Both the position numbers and the translations under genes were made by a program. A stretch of DNA of 64,000 nt from an uncultured Chloroflexota bacterium (GTDB lineage: Bacteria; Chloroflexota; Chloroflexia; Thermomicrobiales; UBA6265). Where the stretch lies: NCBI GenBank assembly GCA_937901745.1, contig CALGSZ010000048.1, positions 29,768-93,767 of the forward strand, given 5' to 3'. Numbering within the stretch: the stretch's first letter is position 1; each line of letters starts with the position of its first letter. Under the pieces are notes generated by a model. That model saw nothing but the letters and a program-made list of their open reading frames with translations. It was not told the origin of the DNA and ran no database searches. Of this stretch, positions 53,155 through 61,677 are shown one piece after another.

Positions 53155-54374
53155 CGTCGACGTTGCCCAGCCCCGTCCCACGGACCGGGCGTGACCACAT
53201 TCCATCGCGAAAGCCAGGAAGGCCGGTCGGTGTAGCGATCCTCGGCTCGACAGGATCGATCGGACGGCAAACCCTCGACGTGATCGAGCATCTGCCGGAG
53301 CGATTTCGCGTCGTCGCCTTGGCCGCTCATCGGAACCTGCGCCAACTGGCGGAACAGGTCACGCGGCATCGCCCCTCCATTGTTGCCTGCGACAACATCG
53401 AAGAAGCTCAGTCACTGGGGCTCCACGACTGCCAGATGATGACTGGCGCAAACGGTCTCATCGAAGCGGCAACACACCCGGACGTCGAAATCGTCGTTGT
53501 CGCGACATCCGGACACGCGGGCATCCTGCCGACAGTGCGAGCAATCGAGGCGGGAAAGACGATCGCGCTGGCCAACAAGGAATCGATCGTCTGCGCCGGC
53601 GAGTTGATCGTGCCGCTAGCCCTGGAGCGCGGCGTGCCAATACATCCCGTGGACAGTGAGCACAGTGCGATTTGGCAGGCGTTGGGCTCGGCGCCGACGG
53701 CCGAGGTGAGCCGGCTCTACCTGACAGCGTCTGGCGGGCCGTTTCGAACGACGCCGGCTGAGGAGCTTCGCAAGGTGACGGCGGCCGAGGCGCTCGCCCA
53801 TCCGACATGGCGCATGGGCGGCAAGATCACCGTTGACTCCGCGACGTTGATGAACAAGGGCCTCGAGCTGATCGAGGCACAACGGCTCTTCGGCATTCCG
53901 TACGATCGCATCGAGGTCGTGGTGCACCCGGAGAGCATCGTGCATTCGATCGTGGAGTTCGCCGACGGCAGCCAGCTGGCCCAGCTGAGCCTGCCGGACA
54001 TGCGCCTGCCGATCCAATATGCGCTGACCTTTCCCGATCGCCTGCCGAGTCCCTGCCAGCGACTCGACTTGACGGCCATCGGAGCGCTCCACTTCGAGCC
54101 GCCCGATACCAATCGGTTCCCCGCCCTCTCGCTCTCCCGGTCCGCTGGCGTCGCGGGCCAGACGTACCCCACGGTCCTCAGCGCGGCCGATGAGGTCGCC
54201 GTCGAGGCGTTCCTCGCCGGCCAGCTCTCCTTCCCGGGAATCACTGAAGTCGTCGCTCGCACGCTCGACGCGCACACTCCTCAGCCAGTCACGGACCTCG
54301 AAGTCGTTCTGGAAGCCGACCGCTGGGCGCGAGCGGAAGCCCGCCGCCTCATCCAAGCGTGCGGGGCCCAATAG
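53151..54374 (+). CDS. dxr: 1-deoxy-D-xylulose 5-phosphate reductoisomerase
   Basis: Dxr makes MEP in the non-mevalonate isoprenoid pathway, which supplies the substrate of UppS. The 407-residue protein has the NADPH motif GSTGSIGRQTLD (32-43), ALANKESIVCAG, DSEHSAIWQALG, LTASGGPFR and WRMGGKITVDSATLMNKGLE. The ATG at 53151 overlaps the cdsA stop. An N-terminal extension of about 25 basic residues precedes the domain. It is the last gene of the run; the convergent comF gene ends nine bases away. Confidence 0.95.
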   Translation: MTSTLPSPVPRTGRDHIPSRKPGRPVGVAILGSTGSIGRQTLDVIEHLPERFRVVALAAHRNLRQLAEQVTRHRPSIVACDNIEEAQSLGLHDCQMMTGANGLIEAATHPDVEIVVVATSGHAGILPTVRAIEAGKTIALANKESIVCAGELIVPLALERGVPIHPVDSEHSAIWQALGSAPTAEVSRLYLTASGGPFRTTPAEELRKVTAAEALAHPTWRMGGKITVDSATLMNKGLELIEAQRLFGIPYDRIEVVVHPESIVHSIVEFADGSQLAQLSLPDMRLPIQYALTFPDRLPSPCQRLDLTAIGALHFEPPDTNRFPALSLSRSAGVAGQTYPTVLSAADEVAVEAFLAGQLSFPGITEVVARTLDAHTPQPVTDLEVVLEADRWARAEARRLIQACGAQ

Positions 54375-54383
54375 CATCCGCGA

Positions 54384-55079
54384 TTAGCTTTCCCTCGCAA
54401 GCGTCACTGCGGCAACTGACGTCGCTCCAGCAGCTAGGAGCGCCTCGGCGCAGTTTCCCAGTGTCGCTCCGGTGGTCAACACGTCGTCGACGAGTACGAT
54501 GCGCGCCCCGCGAATGCCAGCGACCGGGAGAGTGGCGAATGCGCCGCGCATGTTTTCCTGCCGCTCCGCCGCACTTAGATGCACCTGCTGCTGCGTTGGC
54601 CGAATCCTCGTCGCCAGCTCCTCGACGCGATATCCACCGGCGCGTCCAGCCACGGTGGCCAGCAACCGCGCTTGGTTGTACCCTCGGGCTCGTTCCCGCT
54701 TCGGATGCAGTGGAACAGGACAAACGATATCGAATGGCGCCAAGTCGGCGAAGAGCGGCGCGAGGAGGGCAGCCAAGTGTTCAGCCCTGGCCGTCTCACC
54801 CTGGTACTTGAAGGCGTGGATCGCCTGTCTTAGCCAACCGTCGAACAGCGCCGCGGACCGCACCTCGGATAACGACGCCGGGAGATCCTCGCACCGGCAC
54901 GCGGCGAGCCCGGGCGGAGCCCCGCATCGCCGGCACCAAGGCGGCGTAAACCGCGGCAGCGCGGCCTCACATTCGGCACAGACCCATGTTCCGCGACGGC
55001 CACACCCCGCGCAGCGGCGTGGGAATGCCGTCTCCACCAAGATGCTGGCCACGCGGCGCGCCAGCATCGAACCCCGCAT
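54384..55079 (-). CDS. comF: ComF family phosphoribosyltransferase-like protein
   Basis: ComF proteins are linked to natural competence. The 231-residue protein has an N-terminal zinc ribbon (RRCAGCGRRG, WVCAECE, WCRRCG, ACRCEDL) and a C-terminal PRPP-binding loop ARIVLVDDVLTTGATL with the KRERARGYNQA motif. The ATG at 55079 follows GGTGGG; an open extension to 55181 spans a terminator-like hairpin. It is downstream of the Tad operon in the same direction but probably separately transcribed. Confidence 0.9.
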   Translation of the reverse strand: MRGSMLARRVASILVETAFPRRCAGCGRRGTWVCAECEAALPRFTPPWCRRCGAPPGLAACRCEDLPASLSEVRSAALFDGWLRQAIHAFKYQGETARAEHLAALLAPLFADLAPFDIVCPVPLHPKRERARGYNQARLLATVAGRAGGYRVEELATRIRPTQQQVHLSAAERQENMRGAFATLPVAGIRGARIVLVDDVLTTGATLGNCAEALLAAGATSVAAVTLARES

Positions 55080-55156
55080 GGGCCACACCCACCTGTTGCT
55101 AATCAGACCTCGAGAGGCCTCATTATTCGGCCTGGCGCGGTGCGTCATCGTACGCG

Positions 55157-55203
55157 GAACCGGCGCCGCTGTCTGCCCCACCTGGGAGCCGCGACGCCGG
55201 TTC
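55157..55203 (-). terminator. Terminator-like hairpin between tadC and comF
   Basis: A 9-bp stem (GAACCGGCG at 55157-55165 with CGCCGGTTC at 55195-55203) encloses further short pairing. It lies about 35 bases after the tadC stop on the minus strand. There is no T-run. Confidence 0.45.
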
Positions 55204-55237
55204 TCTCATACAGAGTTATTGGGTTGGTCGCTCGTGA

Positions 55238-56155
55238 CTACTTGCTGAATGCCTCGACGACTCGCGGCACGGCCGGACCGAGAATCACCACGTACAGCGC
55301 GGGGAAGATGAGGAACGCCATCGGGAAGAGCATCTTGATCGGCGCCTTCTGCGCCAGCTCTTCCGCCTTTTGGCGCCTGCGCACGCGCATCGCGTCGGAC
55401 TGGATGCGCAGAACTTGCGTGATCGCCACACCGAGCTGGTCGGCCTGGATAACAGCGCTGACGAACGTATTCAACCCGTCGTCTCCGACGCGGTCCGCCA
55501 TCTCGCGCAAAGCCTCGCGCTTGGTCTTGCCGAGGCGCATCTCCGAAAGGACGCGCGCGAACTCGCGGGACAAGTGGTTGTCCCACTTTTCGGCCACACG
55601 CATCATGGCCGGATCGAAGCCAAGTCCCGACTCTACGCTGATCGTCAGGAGATCAATGGCATCCGGTAGAGTCTTCGCGATCTCCTTGCGCCGCTGCTTG
55701 ATGCGCCGATCCAGCCAGATCCCCGGAAGCAGATAGCCGAAGAAGGCCAAGCAGATCGGCAGGATAAGGGAGAGCGTCGGCGACATGCGGGCGATCGAGA
55801 AGAGGAAGAAGGAGCCGACGCCGAGCGAGATAGCGAGGAGAAACTTGAGGCCCACGAATTCAGTTGGCCCCAATCCGCTCGGATTGCCTGCTTGCTCGAG
55901 CTTGATCTTGAGCTTCTCGGCCGTCGCGGATGGTGTTCGCGAGCCGAGGCGGACGGCCCACTGCCGGATGAGCGGCTTCAGGACACGCTCAGAGAACGGC
56001 TTTTGAAGCTCCTCCTCTTCAATGGTGAGCGGGCGATCAGCGAATGTCGCTAGCCGCTCCTCAATGCTTACGGGAGCCTTCCGCCGGCTCAACCCCACGA
56101 GGATCAGCCCGCCCCCCATCAAGAGGATAAAGATTCCCATGATTTGCGGTGACAT
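55238..56155 (-). CDS. tadC: Tad secretion inner-membrane protein TadC
   Basis: A T2SSF-domain protein of 305 residues that with TadB forms the membrane platform for Flp/Tad pilus assembly. It has an N-terminal helix, then a helix pair (LKFLLAISLGVGSFFLFSIA and LSLILPICLAFFGYLLPGIW), the cytoplasmic T2SSF domain with LPDAIDLLTISVESGLGFDPAMMRV and ISQ-type GVAITQVLRIQSD, and a C-terminal helix ending VVEAFSK. It is the last gene of the Tad operon here. Confidence 0.92.
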   Translation of the reverse strand: MSPQIMGIFILLMGGGLILVGLSRRKAPVSIEERLATFADRPLTIEEEELQKPFSERVLKPLIRQWAVRLGSRTPSATAEKLKIKLEQAGNPSGLGPTEFVGLKFLLAISLGVGSFFLFSIARMSPTLSLILPICLAFFGYLLPGIWLDRRIKQRRKEIAKTLPDAIDLLTISVESGLGFDPAMMRVAEKWDNHLSREFARVLSEMRLGKTKREALREMADRVGDDGLNTFVSAVIQADQLGVAITQVLRIQSDAMRVRRRQKAEELAQKAPIKMLFPMAFLIFPALYVVILGPAVPRVVEAFSK

Positions 56156-56229
56156 TACTCACTCCTCGCTCGATCTCGCCCCGCCCGAACCGCCCCCACT
56201 CGTCGCGCGCCGATCCCGGCCATCTGCGC

Positions 56230-57216
56230 TCAGACCTCGATCGCGGTGATCTTCTGCATCACGAAATACCCAATGATGATCGAGATGACGCTGCCGATGG
56301 GCATGCAGATGTACGGCCAAACGAACAATCCCATCATGTAGCTCGGATTCATCATGAAGATGACGGCTCCGAGGACGACCGGCATGGCGGTGATGATGTA
56401 CCCCGAGATTCGCACCTGGGCCGTGAGGACGCTGATCTCGCCTTTGATGCGGATGCGCTCACGAATCGTGTGGCCGATCGTCGTCAAGATCTGCGCCAGA
56501 TTGCCTCCGACTTCATGCTGGATATTGATCGCCGTGATCAGCAGGTCGAGATCGTCACTCGGCACCCGCCGCAGGAGGTTTTGCATCGCCTCCTGATGGC
56601 TAATTCCGAGTCCGACCTCGCGCACGACGCGGCGGAACTCGGTCGCCATCGGGTCCGGCATCTCCCGCGAGACCATCTCCATCGTCTGCAACAGGCTATA
56701 ACCCGCGCGCAGCGAGTTCGCCATCAGCGTGATCGTATCGCCGAGCTGGTTGATGAACGCCTTCTGCCGGCGCTTGGCCTTGATCGTCAGCCAAAAGTAG
56801 GGAACGGCGTAACCGACGAACGCCATAACGATGCCGAGAAGGACGCCGAGCGCGGGAGCAAAGCGAGACAGCACCAGGAAGCCAATCGCGAATCCACCCG
56901 CCGCGGCAGCGAACCGCATGAGCAAGAGCTCGCCGACCGTCATATGCACATCGGCCCGCGCGAGCAGGTTGGCGGTCCGCTCGGCGATGTCGCGCCCCTC
57001 AACGATCTCTTCGATCGTGCGGGCGACGCGGTTCGGCTCACCGCGGGCAGCGGAGCCGTCGCCCACCGCCAGGAATTCCTCGCGGGTCGCGAAGCGGCCC
57101 ATCCGCTCCATGACCTCTTCCGGGCTCAGCTGTTTTCCTCGGCGGTAGCGGTACGCCAGTAGCAGCAGGATGGCCGCGACGAGAATGAGCCCAGCGGCAA
57201 GAATCGGCACGTTCAT
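56230..57216 (-). CDS. tadB: Tad secretion inner-membrane protein TadB
   Basis: A 328-residue T2SSF-domain protein, partner of TadC. The N-terminal helix is followed by a charged loop (RRGKQLSPEEVMERMGRF), two central helices, the domain block LGDTITLMANSLRAGYSLLQTMEMVSREMPDP with later NIQHEVGGNLAQILTTIGHTIRERIRIKGEI, and two C-terminal helices. The ATG at 57216 has GGGAGAG upstream; a start four codons earlier is possible. It lies 65 bases after tadA. Confidence 0.92.
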   Translation of the reverse strand: MNVPILAAGLILVAAILLLLAYRYRRGKQLSPEEVMERMGRFATREEFLAVGDGSAARGEPNRVARTIEEIVEGRDIAERTANLLARADVHMTVGELLLMRFAAAAGGFAIGFLVLSRFAPALGVLLGIVMAFVGYAVPYFWLTIKAKRRQKAFINQLGDTITLMANSLRAGYSLLQTMEMVSREMPDPMATEFRRVVREVGLGISHQEAMQNLLRRVPSDDLDLLITAINIQHEVGGNLAQILTTIGHTIRERIRIKGEISVLTAQVRISGYIITAMPVVLGAVIFMMNPSYMMGLFVWPYICMPIGSVISIIIGYFVMQKITAIEV

Positions 57217-57281
57217 GGTCTCTCCCAACCCGGCGACCTGATCTGGGGCGGAACGCCACGCCGCCCCAGACCGTCAGACGC

Positions 57282-58790
57282 CTAGAAGTGCACCCCCGCG
57301 CCAAAGATGTTCGGCGGCAGGTAGATATTCGCCACCTCGAATCGGTGGATAAACTTCGGCCGGATCCCCGTCGGCTTCATTCGGCCCACGATCTTGCCGT
57401 TCTCGATACCGGTCTGCTGGAAGGTGAAGACATCCTGGAGAACGATGACGTCTCCCTCCATGCCTTGCACCTCGGTGATGTTCACGATCTTCCGGGAGCC
57501 GTCCTTGAGGCGCTCCTGCTGCACGATGAGATCAATCGCCGAGGCGATCTGTTCGCGAATCGCGCGAACCGGCAGATCCATTCCGGCCATCAGGCACATC
57601 GTCTCAAGGCGGGAGAGGCAGTCGCGCGGGCTGTTCGCGTGCAGCGTCGTCATCGAGCCATCGTGGCCAGTGTTCATCGCTTGCAGCATGTCGAGGGCCT
57701 CGCCGCCGCGGCACTCACCGACGACGATGCGCTCCGGTCGCATTCGTAGGGAGTTGATGACGAGATCGCGGATCGTGATCTCGCCCTTCCCCTCGATGTT
57801 GGGCGGGCGAGACTCCAGCCGCACGACGTGCTCCTGCCGGAGCTGGAGCTCGGCCGCGTTCTCGATCGTGATAATTCGCTCGTCGTTCGGGATGAAGGAC
57901 GAGAGAACGTTGAGCATCGTCGTCTTACCGGAGCCCGTACCGCCGGAGACGACGATGTTCAGCCGAGCCTCGACGCAAGCCTTCAGGAACGTCGCCATCT
58001 CGGCGGTGAAGGTGCCGAACCGGATCAAGTCCTCGACCGTGAGCGGGTCCTTGGAGAATTTCCGGATCGTGAGGCATGGACCGTTCAGGGCGATCGGAGG
58101 AATGACCGCGTTGACGCGGGATCCGTCCGGAAGGCGAGCGTCGACCGTCGGCGACGATTCGTCAATACGGCGACCGAGTGGTGAGACGATCCGGTCAATG
58201 ACTCGCATCACGTGGTCGTCGTCCTGGAAGGTGACATCGGTCAGTTCCAGCTTGCCCTGGCGTTCGACGTACACCTGCTTCGGACCATTGACCATGACTT
58301 CGTTGATCGTCGGATCCTTGAGGAGCGGCTCGATCGGACCGTAGCCGAGAATCTCCGCCGAGATCGCCTCGAAGAGGCGGAGACGCTCGACGCGCGTCAG
58401 TGTGATTCCCTCCGCCTCGATGACGGAGTTGAACGTCTCCTCGACGGTCTTCCGGACCTCATCGGCGTTGCCGAGATCCATCCGCGGATCGAGCTCCGCG
58501 ATGAGCCGGTTCTGAATCCGCGCCTTCAACTCGTTGAATGAGTCCTGCTGCTTGGAGCGCGAGCGAGGACCACTGACGTTTGGATCGGGAAGCGACATCG
58601 TCGGGCGCGGGGGTGCCGCGGCGGGCGAGAAAAGATCCGCCGTCGTCGGCGGCGCCGGCATCGGGGTCGTCGGGCGGCTGAACAGCTCACCCGTCCCGAG
58701 CGACCCGCTGCCCGTACTGGGATCCATCGGCTTGGTCGCCGCTCCCGTACTCGCTGTCGCTTCGCTGTTGAGCCGTTTCAGCAGTGACAT
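57282..58790 (-). CDS. tadA: Tad secretion ATPase TadA (CpaF)
   Basis: The 502-residue type II/IV secretion ATPase powers pilus assembly. After a Pro/Ser/Thr-rich N-terminal region (1-80) come the N-terminal domain (ISAEILGYGPIEPLLKDPTINEVMVNG), Walker A GGTGSGKTT (283-291), Walker B IVVGECRGGEALDMLQ (354-370) and the His box HDGSMTTLHANS (376-387). The Asp box normally reads IEDAAEL; here it is IENAAEL. The C-terminal region has DLIVQQERLKDGSRKIVNITEV. It is 35 bases after tadZ. Confidence 0.95.
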   Translation of the reverse strand: MSLLKRLNSEATASTGAATKPMDPSTGSGSLGTGELFSRPTTPMPAPPTTADLFSPAAAPPRPTMSLPDPNVSGPRSRSKQQDSFNELKARIQNRLIAELDPRMDLGNADEVRKTVEETFNSVIEAEGITLTRVERLRLFEAISAEILGYGPIEPLLKDPTINEVMVNGPKQVYVERQGKLELTDVTFQDDDHVMRVIDRIVSPLGRRIDESSPTVDARLPDGSRVNAVIPPIALNGPCLTIRKFSKDPLTVEDLIRFGTFTAEMATFLKACVEARLNIVVSGGTGSGKTTMLNVLSSFIPNDERIITIENAAELQLRQEHVVRLESRPPNIEGKGEITIRDLVINSLRMRPERIVVGECRGGEALDMLQAMNTGHDGSMTTLHANSPRDCLSRLETMCLMAGMDLPVRAIREQIASAIDLIVQQERLKDGSRKIVNITEVQGMEGDVIVLQDVFTFQQTGIENGKIVGRMKPTGIRPKFIHRFEVANIYLPPNIFGAGVHF

Positions 58791-58825
58791 TGCTTATTAC
58801 CTCCTTGCCCGATAGCCCGTCTCAC

Positions 58826-60109
58826 TCACCCGGCCTTCTTGCGCACGGCTGGCCGGATCCACCGGCTGAGCCCTCTGACGGGCTGAGGCGGAGGCGGCGC
58901 TGACGCTTCGGGCTCGGCCTCAACCTCCTCCGGTCGCGTCAGGTAGGCCGCCAGCGCCGCGATCTCCTGTGACAGTGCCGAATGCGGCGCACTCTGCATG
59001 AAGGGAACGCCTTCGTTGATCGCGCGCAGAACGAGCATGGGATCATCCGGCAGCTTCGCGATCAGCTCACCCTTCAGGCTCGTTTCGATATCGGTGATTG
59101 GGATACCGGCCTGGACCGATGCGCGGTTGAGCACGAGCAGAATCTTGTCCTGGTCGTAACCGAGGAGATCACCCAACTCTAGGTACTGCTTCGCGCCCTT
59201 GATCGCCGTCAGCTCCAGGCACATCGTCAGCAGAATCCGATCGGAAAGATCGAGCAGCGTCAGCGTCACATCGTCGAAGGACGGGCGCGTGTCGATGATA
59301 ATGAAATCCATCATCGCGTGAAGGTGATGGAGAATCTGCCGCATGTGCTCCGCGGTGACCTGCTCGCCGGCCTGCGGGTCCGGCGGAGCGAGCAACACCT
59401 TCACGCCCGAGGAGTGAGTAACCAGGATATCGCTAATAAGATCGCGATCGAGCGTTTGGAAATTGCGGATGATGTCAGCGATCGTCTTATTCTGCGTGAT
59501 GTTCATCATCACGCCGACATCACCGTACAGTAGGTTCCCATCGACGATGCAGACCTCGCGATCCGGCGCCTGATTGCGCAACGCCACGGCGAGGTTGATC
59601 GCAAGCGTCGATCGGCCAACGCCCCCCTTGAGGCTGAAGACGGAGAGCAGCTGCGCGGACCGTCCCTTACCGCCACCAATCGGGACCGGTGTGTGCGCGG
59701 GATCGGGGATGACGCGCCGGGTCGACTGGGCAAGCTGGTGGACATGCCGGATGCTCTCGACTAGCTCGTCCAGGCTGAACGGCTTGGCGAGGAACTCTCG
59801 CGCCCCGGCCAGCATCGCGCGGCGCAGGTAGTCCGGCTCGTTCTGCACCGACATCATGATGACGGCAGTGTTCGGCAGGCGCGCATTGATGCGCTGCGTC
59901 GCCGTGATGCCGTCAACGCCCGGCATGTTGATGTCCATCAGGACAATGTCGGGCTCGAGCTGGAGGGCGAGATCGATCCCTTCCTGCCCGCCCTCCGCCA
60001 TGCCGACGATTTCCACATCGGGCTCGAACCGCAGGAGCTTCGCGACGTTGTCCCGGCTCTCGAGGATGTCGTCAACGATCAGAACTCGAATCTTTCCCGA
60101 ACCGGCCAT
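58826..60109 (-). CDS. tadZ: Tad localisation ATPase TadZ/CpaE with receiver domain
   Basis: A 427-residue protein that positions the Tad machinery. The N-terminal receiver domain has IVDD, phosphoacceptor Asp59 (LMDINMP) and Lys109 (LAKPF), so it looks phosphorylatable, unlike many degenerate CpaE receivers. The C-terminal MinD/ParA-like ATPase has a deviant Walker A KGGVGRST (161-168), in which the signature Lys is kept but the P-loop Lys is Arg, plus IVDGNLLYGDVGVMM and FIIIDTRPSFDD. An Ala/Pro-rich tail follows. The start is ATG 60109, with GGAG eight bases before; an adjacent GTG at 60112 is possible. Confidence 0.92.
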   Translation of the reverse strand: MAGSGKIRVLIVDDILESRDNVAKLLRFEPDVEIVGMAEGGQEGIDLALQLEPDIVLMDINMPGVDGITATQRINARLPNTAVIMMSVQNEPDYLRRAMLAGAREFLAKPFSLDELVESIRHVHQLAQSTRRVIPDPAHTPVPIGGGKGRSAQLLSVFSLKGGVGRSTLAINLAVALRNQAPDREVCIVDGNLLYGDVGVMMNITQNKTIADIIRNFQTLDRDLISDILVTHSSGVKVLLAPPDPQAGEQVTAEHMRQILHHLHAMMDFIIIDTRPSFDDVTLTLLDLSDRILLTMCLELTAIKGAKQYLELGDLLGYDQDKILLVLNRASVQAGIPITDIETSLKGELIAKLPDDPMLVLRAINEGVPFMQSAPHSALSQEIAALAAYLTRPEEVEAEPEASAPPPPQPVRGLSRWIRPAVRKKAG

Positions 60110-60190
60110 CACGCTCGCTCCCCGGATCCGCGTTTCATCTCGACTGCTCCGCGCACCGCTTTTCGTACCTTCCTGTAACCCGGTGTTGGA

Positions 60191-60214
60191 GGCTGGAGGG
60201 CGCGCCCTCCAGCC
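60191..60214. repeat. Perfect palindromic hairpin between cpaB and tadZ
   Basis: GGCTGGAGGG-CGCG-CCCTCCAGCC lies in the 112-base gap. Without a U-run it may be a processing or attenuation structure that sets the cpaB to tadZ ratio. Confidence 0.6.
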
Positions 60215-60221
60215 CCATCAC

Positions 60222-61355
60222 TTACTCGTCAGACTGTTCAGTGTCGGCGCTCGATCCGGACTGTGGCGTAGCCGCGGCGGTCGGCGTCGCGGCGGCTGAT
60301 CCGCTGCCTCGCGTCTGCTCCTGCGGCGCCGTCAGCGACTGCGGCCACGGCAGCGCCCATTGCGAATCGGTCGCCAGGATCTCGAACGTGATGCCAGTCG
60401 TCGTGACCTGCTCGTGATCGTCGTTGCCGCGAACCAGGATGCGATACTCGTGGCGCTCGTCATCGATGAACGCGAGCACTTCCGCTTGCTGCGGCGTGAC
60501 TTCCAGGATGAGATATCCAGTCTGGTCCTCGCTCACTGGCGCCGCGACGTCGCTCGCGGCGGCCTCGGCGCGCGTCCCGTTCGGCAGATACGACTCGCCC
60601 GGCCGAACGACGCGGAGGACGCGAACGTCCTGAACGATGATCTTGGCCACCGGTTCCAGCTGTCCCTCATCCCCGGTTGCGTCCCGAATGATGAAGTGCG
60701 ATCCAGGATCGCCCGTGAAGGGGTGGTTCGGCAGTTCGACACCCGGCGGCAACCACGCGACGCCAGACGGCTCGTCGTCGTCCTCCTCGTTTTCCTCTTC
60801 CTCCTCATCGCCACTCCGACCCGTGCTGCCAGAGCTGAAGGAGTACGACGGCTCATCCTCGCCAGCGATCGCCAGCGTCGTCGGAAGCAAGCGGATCAGG
60901 TTCAGGCGCGCATCGAAGATCACATCGATGTAATCGCCATCTTGAACGAGACCGGATAGGAGGTTGACCGCGTCGGCCGGCAGCGAGACGGCGCGCTTTC
61001 CGGGCTCGATATCGTTTCGCAAGCCCGGCTGCTCAGTCTGCGACATGACGAGCCGCTCACCCTTGACCAGCGGCTTGCGATACGCCATCCCGACTACTTC
61101 CAGCTTCGAGCGGACCGCGTCTGCCGCCGCCTCGCTCTCATCGACTTGGACTTCAACGAGATCCTCCGCGGTCAGCAAGGTGTGGGCCGGAATGTCGACA
61201 GCAGCCTCGACCACAGTGACCTTCGTTTGCTTCGGCTGCTGACTCGTGTTGGCCTCCCCGGTGTCGCCGAGCATGCTGGACGCGAGCAGAGCGATCGCCA
61301 CCGCCGCCAGCGCGACCCCGGCGACCAAGAAGAGCTTGTTGCCACCTTTCTTCAT
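60222..61355 (-). CDS. cpaB: Tad pilus assembly protein CpaB/RcpC
   Basis: A 377-residue exported protein that links the Tad machinery to the envelope. It has a Lys-rich N-terminus and one hydrophobic segment (LFLVAGVALAAVAIALLASSML), then an SAF domain (VVEAAVDIPAHTLLTAEDLVEV, KPLVKGERLVMSQTE, KRAVSLPADAVNLLSGLVQDGDYIDVIF). Next is a strongly acidic insertion (about 178-200) rich in Glu and Asp, a second domain with VKIIVQDVRVLRV-type strands, and a Thr/Ala/Ser-rich tail. The ATG at 61355 has GGAGGAG six bases upstream. It is the first gene of the operon. Confidence 0.9.
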   Translation of the reverse strand: MKKGGNKLFLVAGVALAAVAIALLASSMLGDTGEANTSQQPKQTKVTVVEAAVDIPAHTLLTAEDLVEVQVDESEAAADAVRSKLEVVGMAYRKPLVKGERLVMSQTEQPGLRNDIEPGKRAVSLPADAVNLLSGLVQDGDYIDVIFDARLNLIRLLPTTLAIAGEDEPSYSFSSGSTGRSGDEEEEENEEDDDEPSGVAWLPPGVELPNHPFTGDPGSHFIIRDATGDEGQLEPVAKIIVQDVRVLRVVRPGESYLPNGTRAEAAASDVAAPVSEDQTGYLILEVTPQQAEVLAFIDDERHEYRILVRGNDDHEQVTTTGITFEILATDSQWALPWPQSLTAPQEQTRGSGSAAATPTAAATPQSGSSADTEQSDE

Positions 61356-61510
61356 TACCGACTCCTCCGCTGCCTCCGGACGACGGCCGCGCCGGGCAGA
61401 CCTTTCGCGCTGCGTTGTGACGCCTGACACAGCGCACGCTACCGCACACGGGACGAGAATCCGCGCCCCGCGATGGGTGTCACGTCCGCGGTCATCCGTT
61501 CCTAGCGGCG

Positions 61511-61539
61511 ATAATAGGAACGGCGGAGGGGTGCGACAA
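61511..61539 (-). promoter_or_regulatory. Promoter of the Tad operon
   Basis: On the minus strand TTGTCG (61539-61534) and TATTAT (61516-61511) are 17 bases apart. The leader to the cpaB ATG would be about 150 bases. Confidence 0.7.
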
Positions 61540-61553
61540 TAGTACGGAGGTCA

Positions 61554-61567
61554 CGACGAATTCGTCG
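61554..61567. promoter_or_regulatory. Perfect 14-bp palindrome, possible operator
   Basis: CGACGAATTCGTCG is fully self-complementary and lies 14 bases upstream of the Tad promoter -35 and about 110 bases upstream of polB. Confidence 0.4.
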
Positions 61568-61677
61568 GTAGGCTCATCGTTCGAAAGTCGAAACGCATTC
61601 AAAGTTCATTCATAGATGGAATCCCCAAAAGGTCACAATCGCCGCCGGTCGCGCGGAAGGATGGTACGCTTCTGCCT

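Larger units (their letters stand above)
61356..61677. other. Divergent control region between the Tad operon and polB
   Basis: These 322 bases hold the minus-strand Tad promoter (61511-61539), a perfect 14-bp palindrome CGACGAATTCGTCG (61554-61567) just upstream of that promoter's -35, and a near-dyad CGTTCGA-aag-TCGAAACG (about 61578-61595). A TGG-TACGCT (61662-61670) lies seven bases before the polymerase ATG. No gene is seen. Confidence 0.6.
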
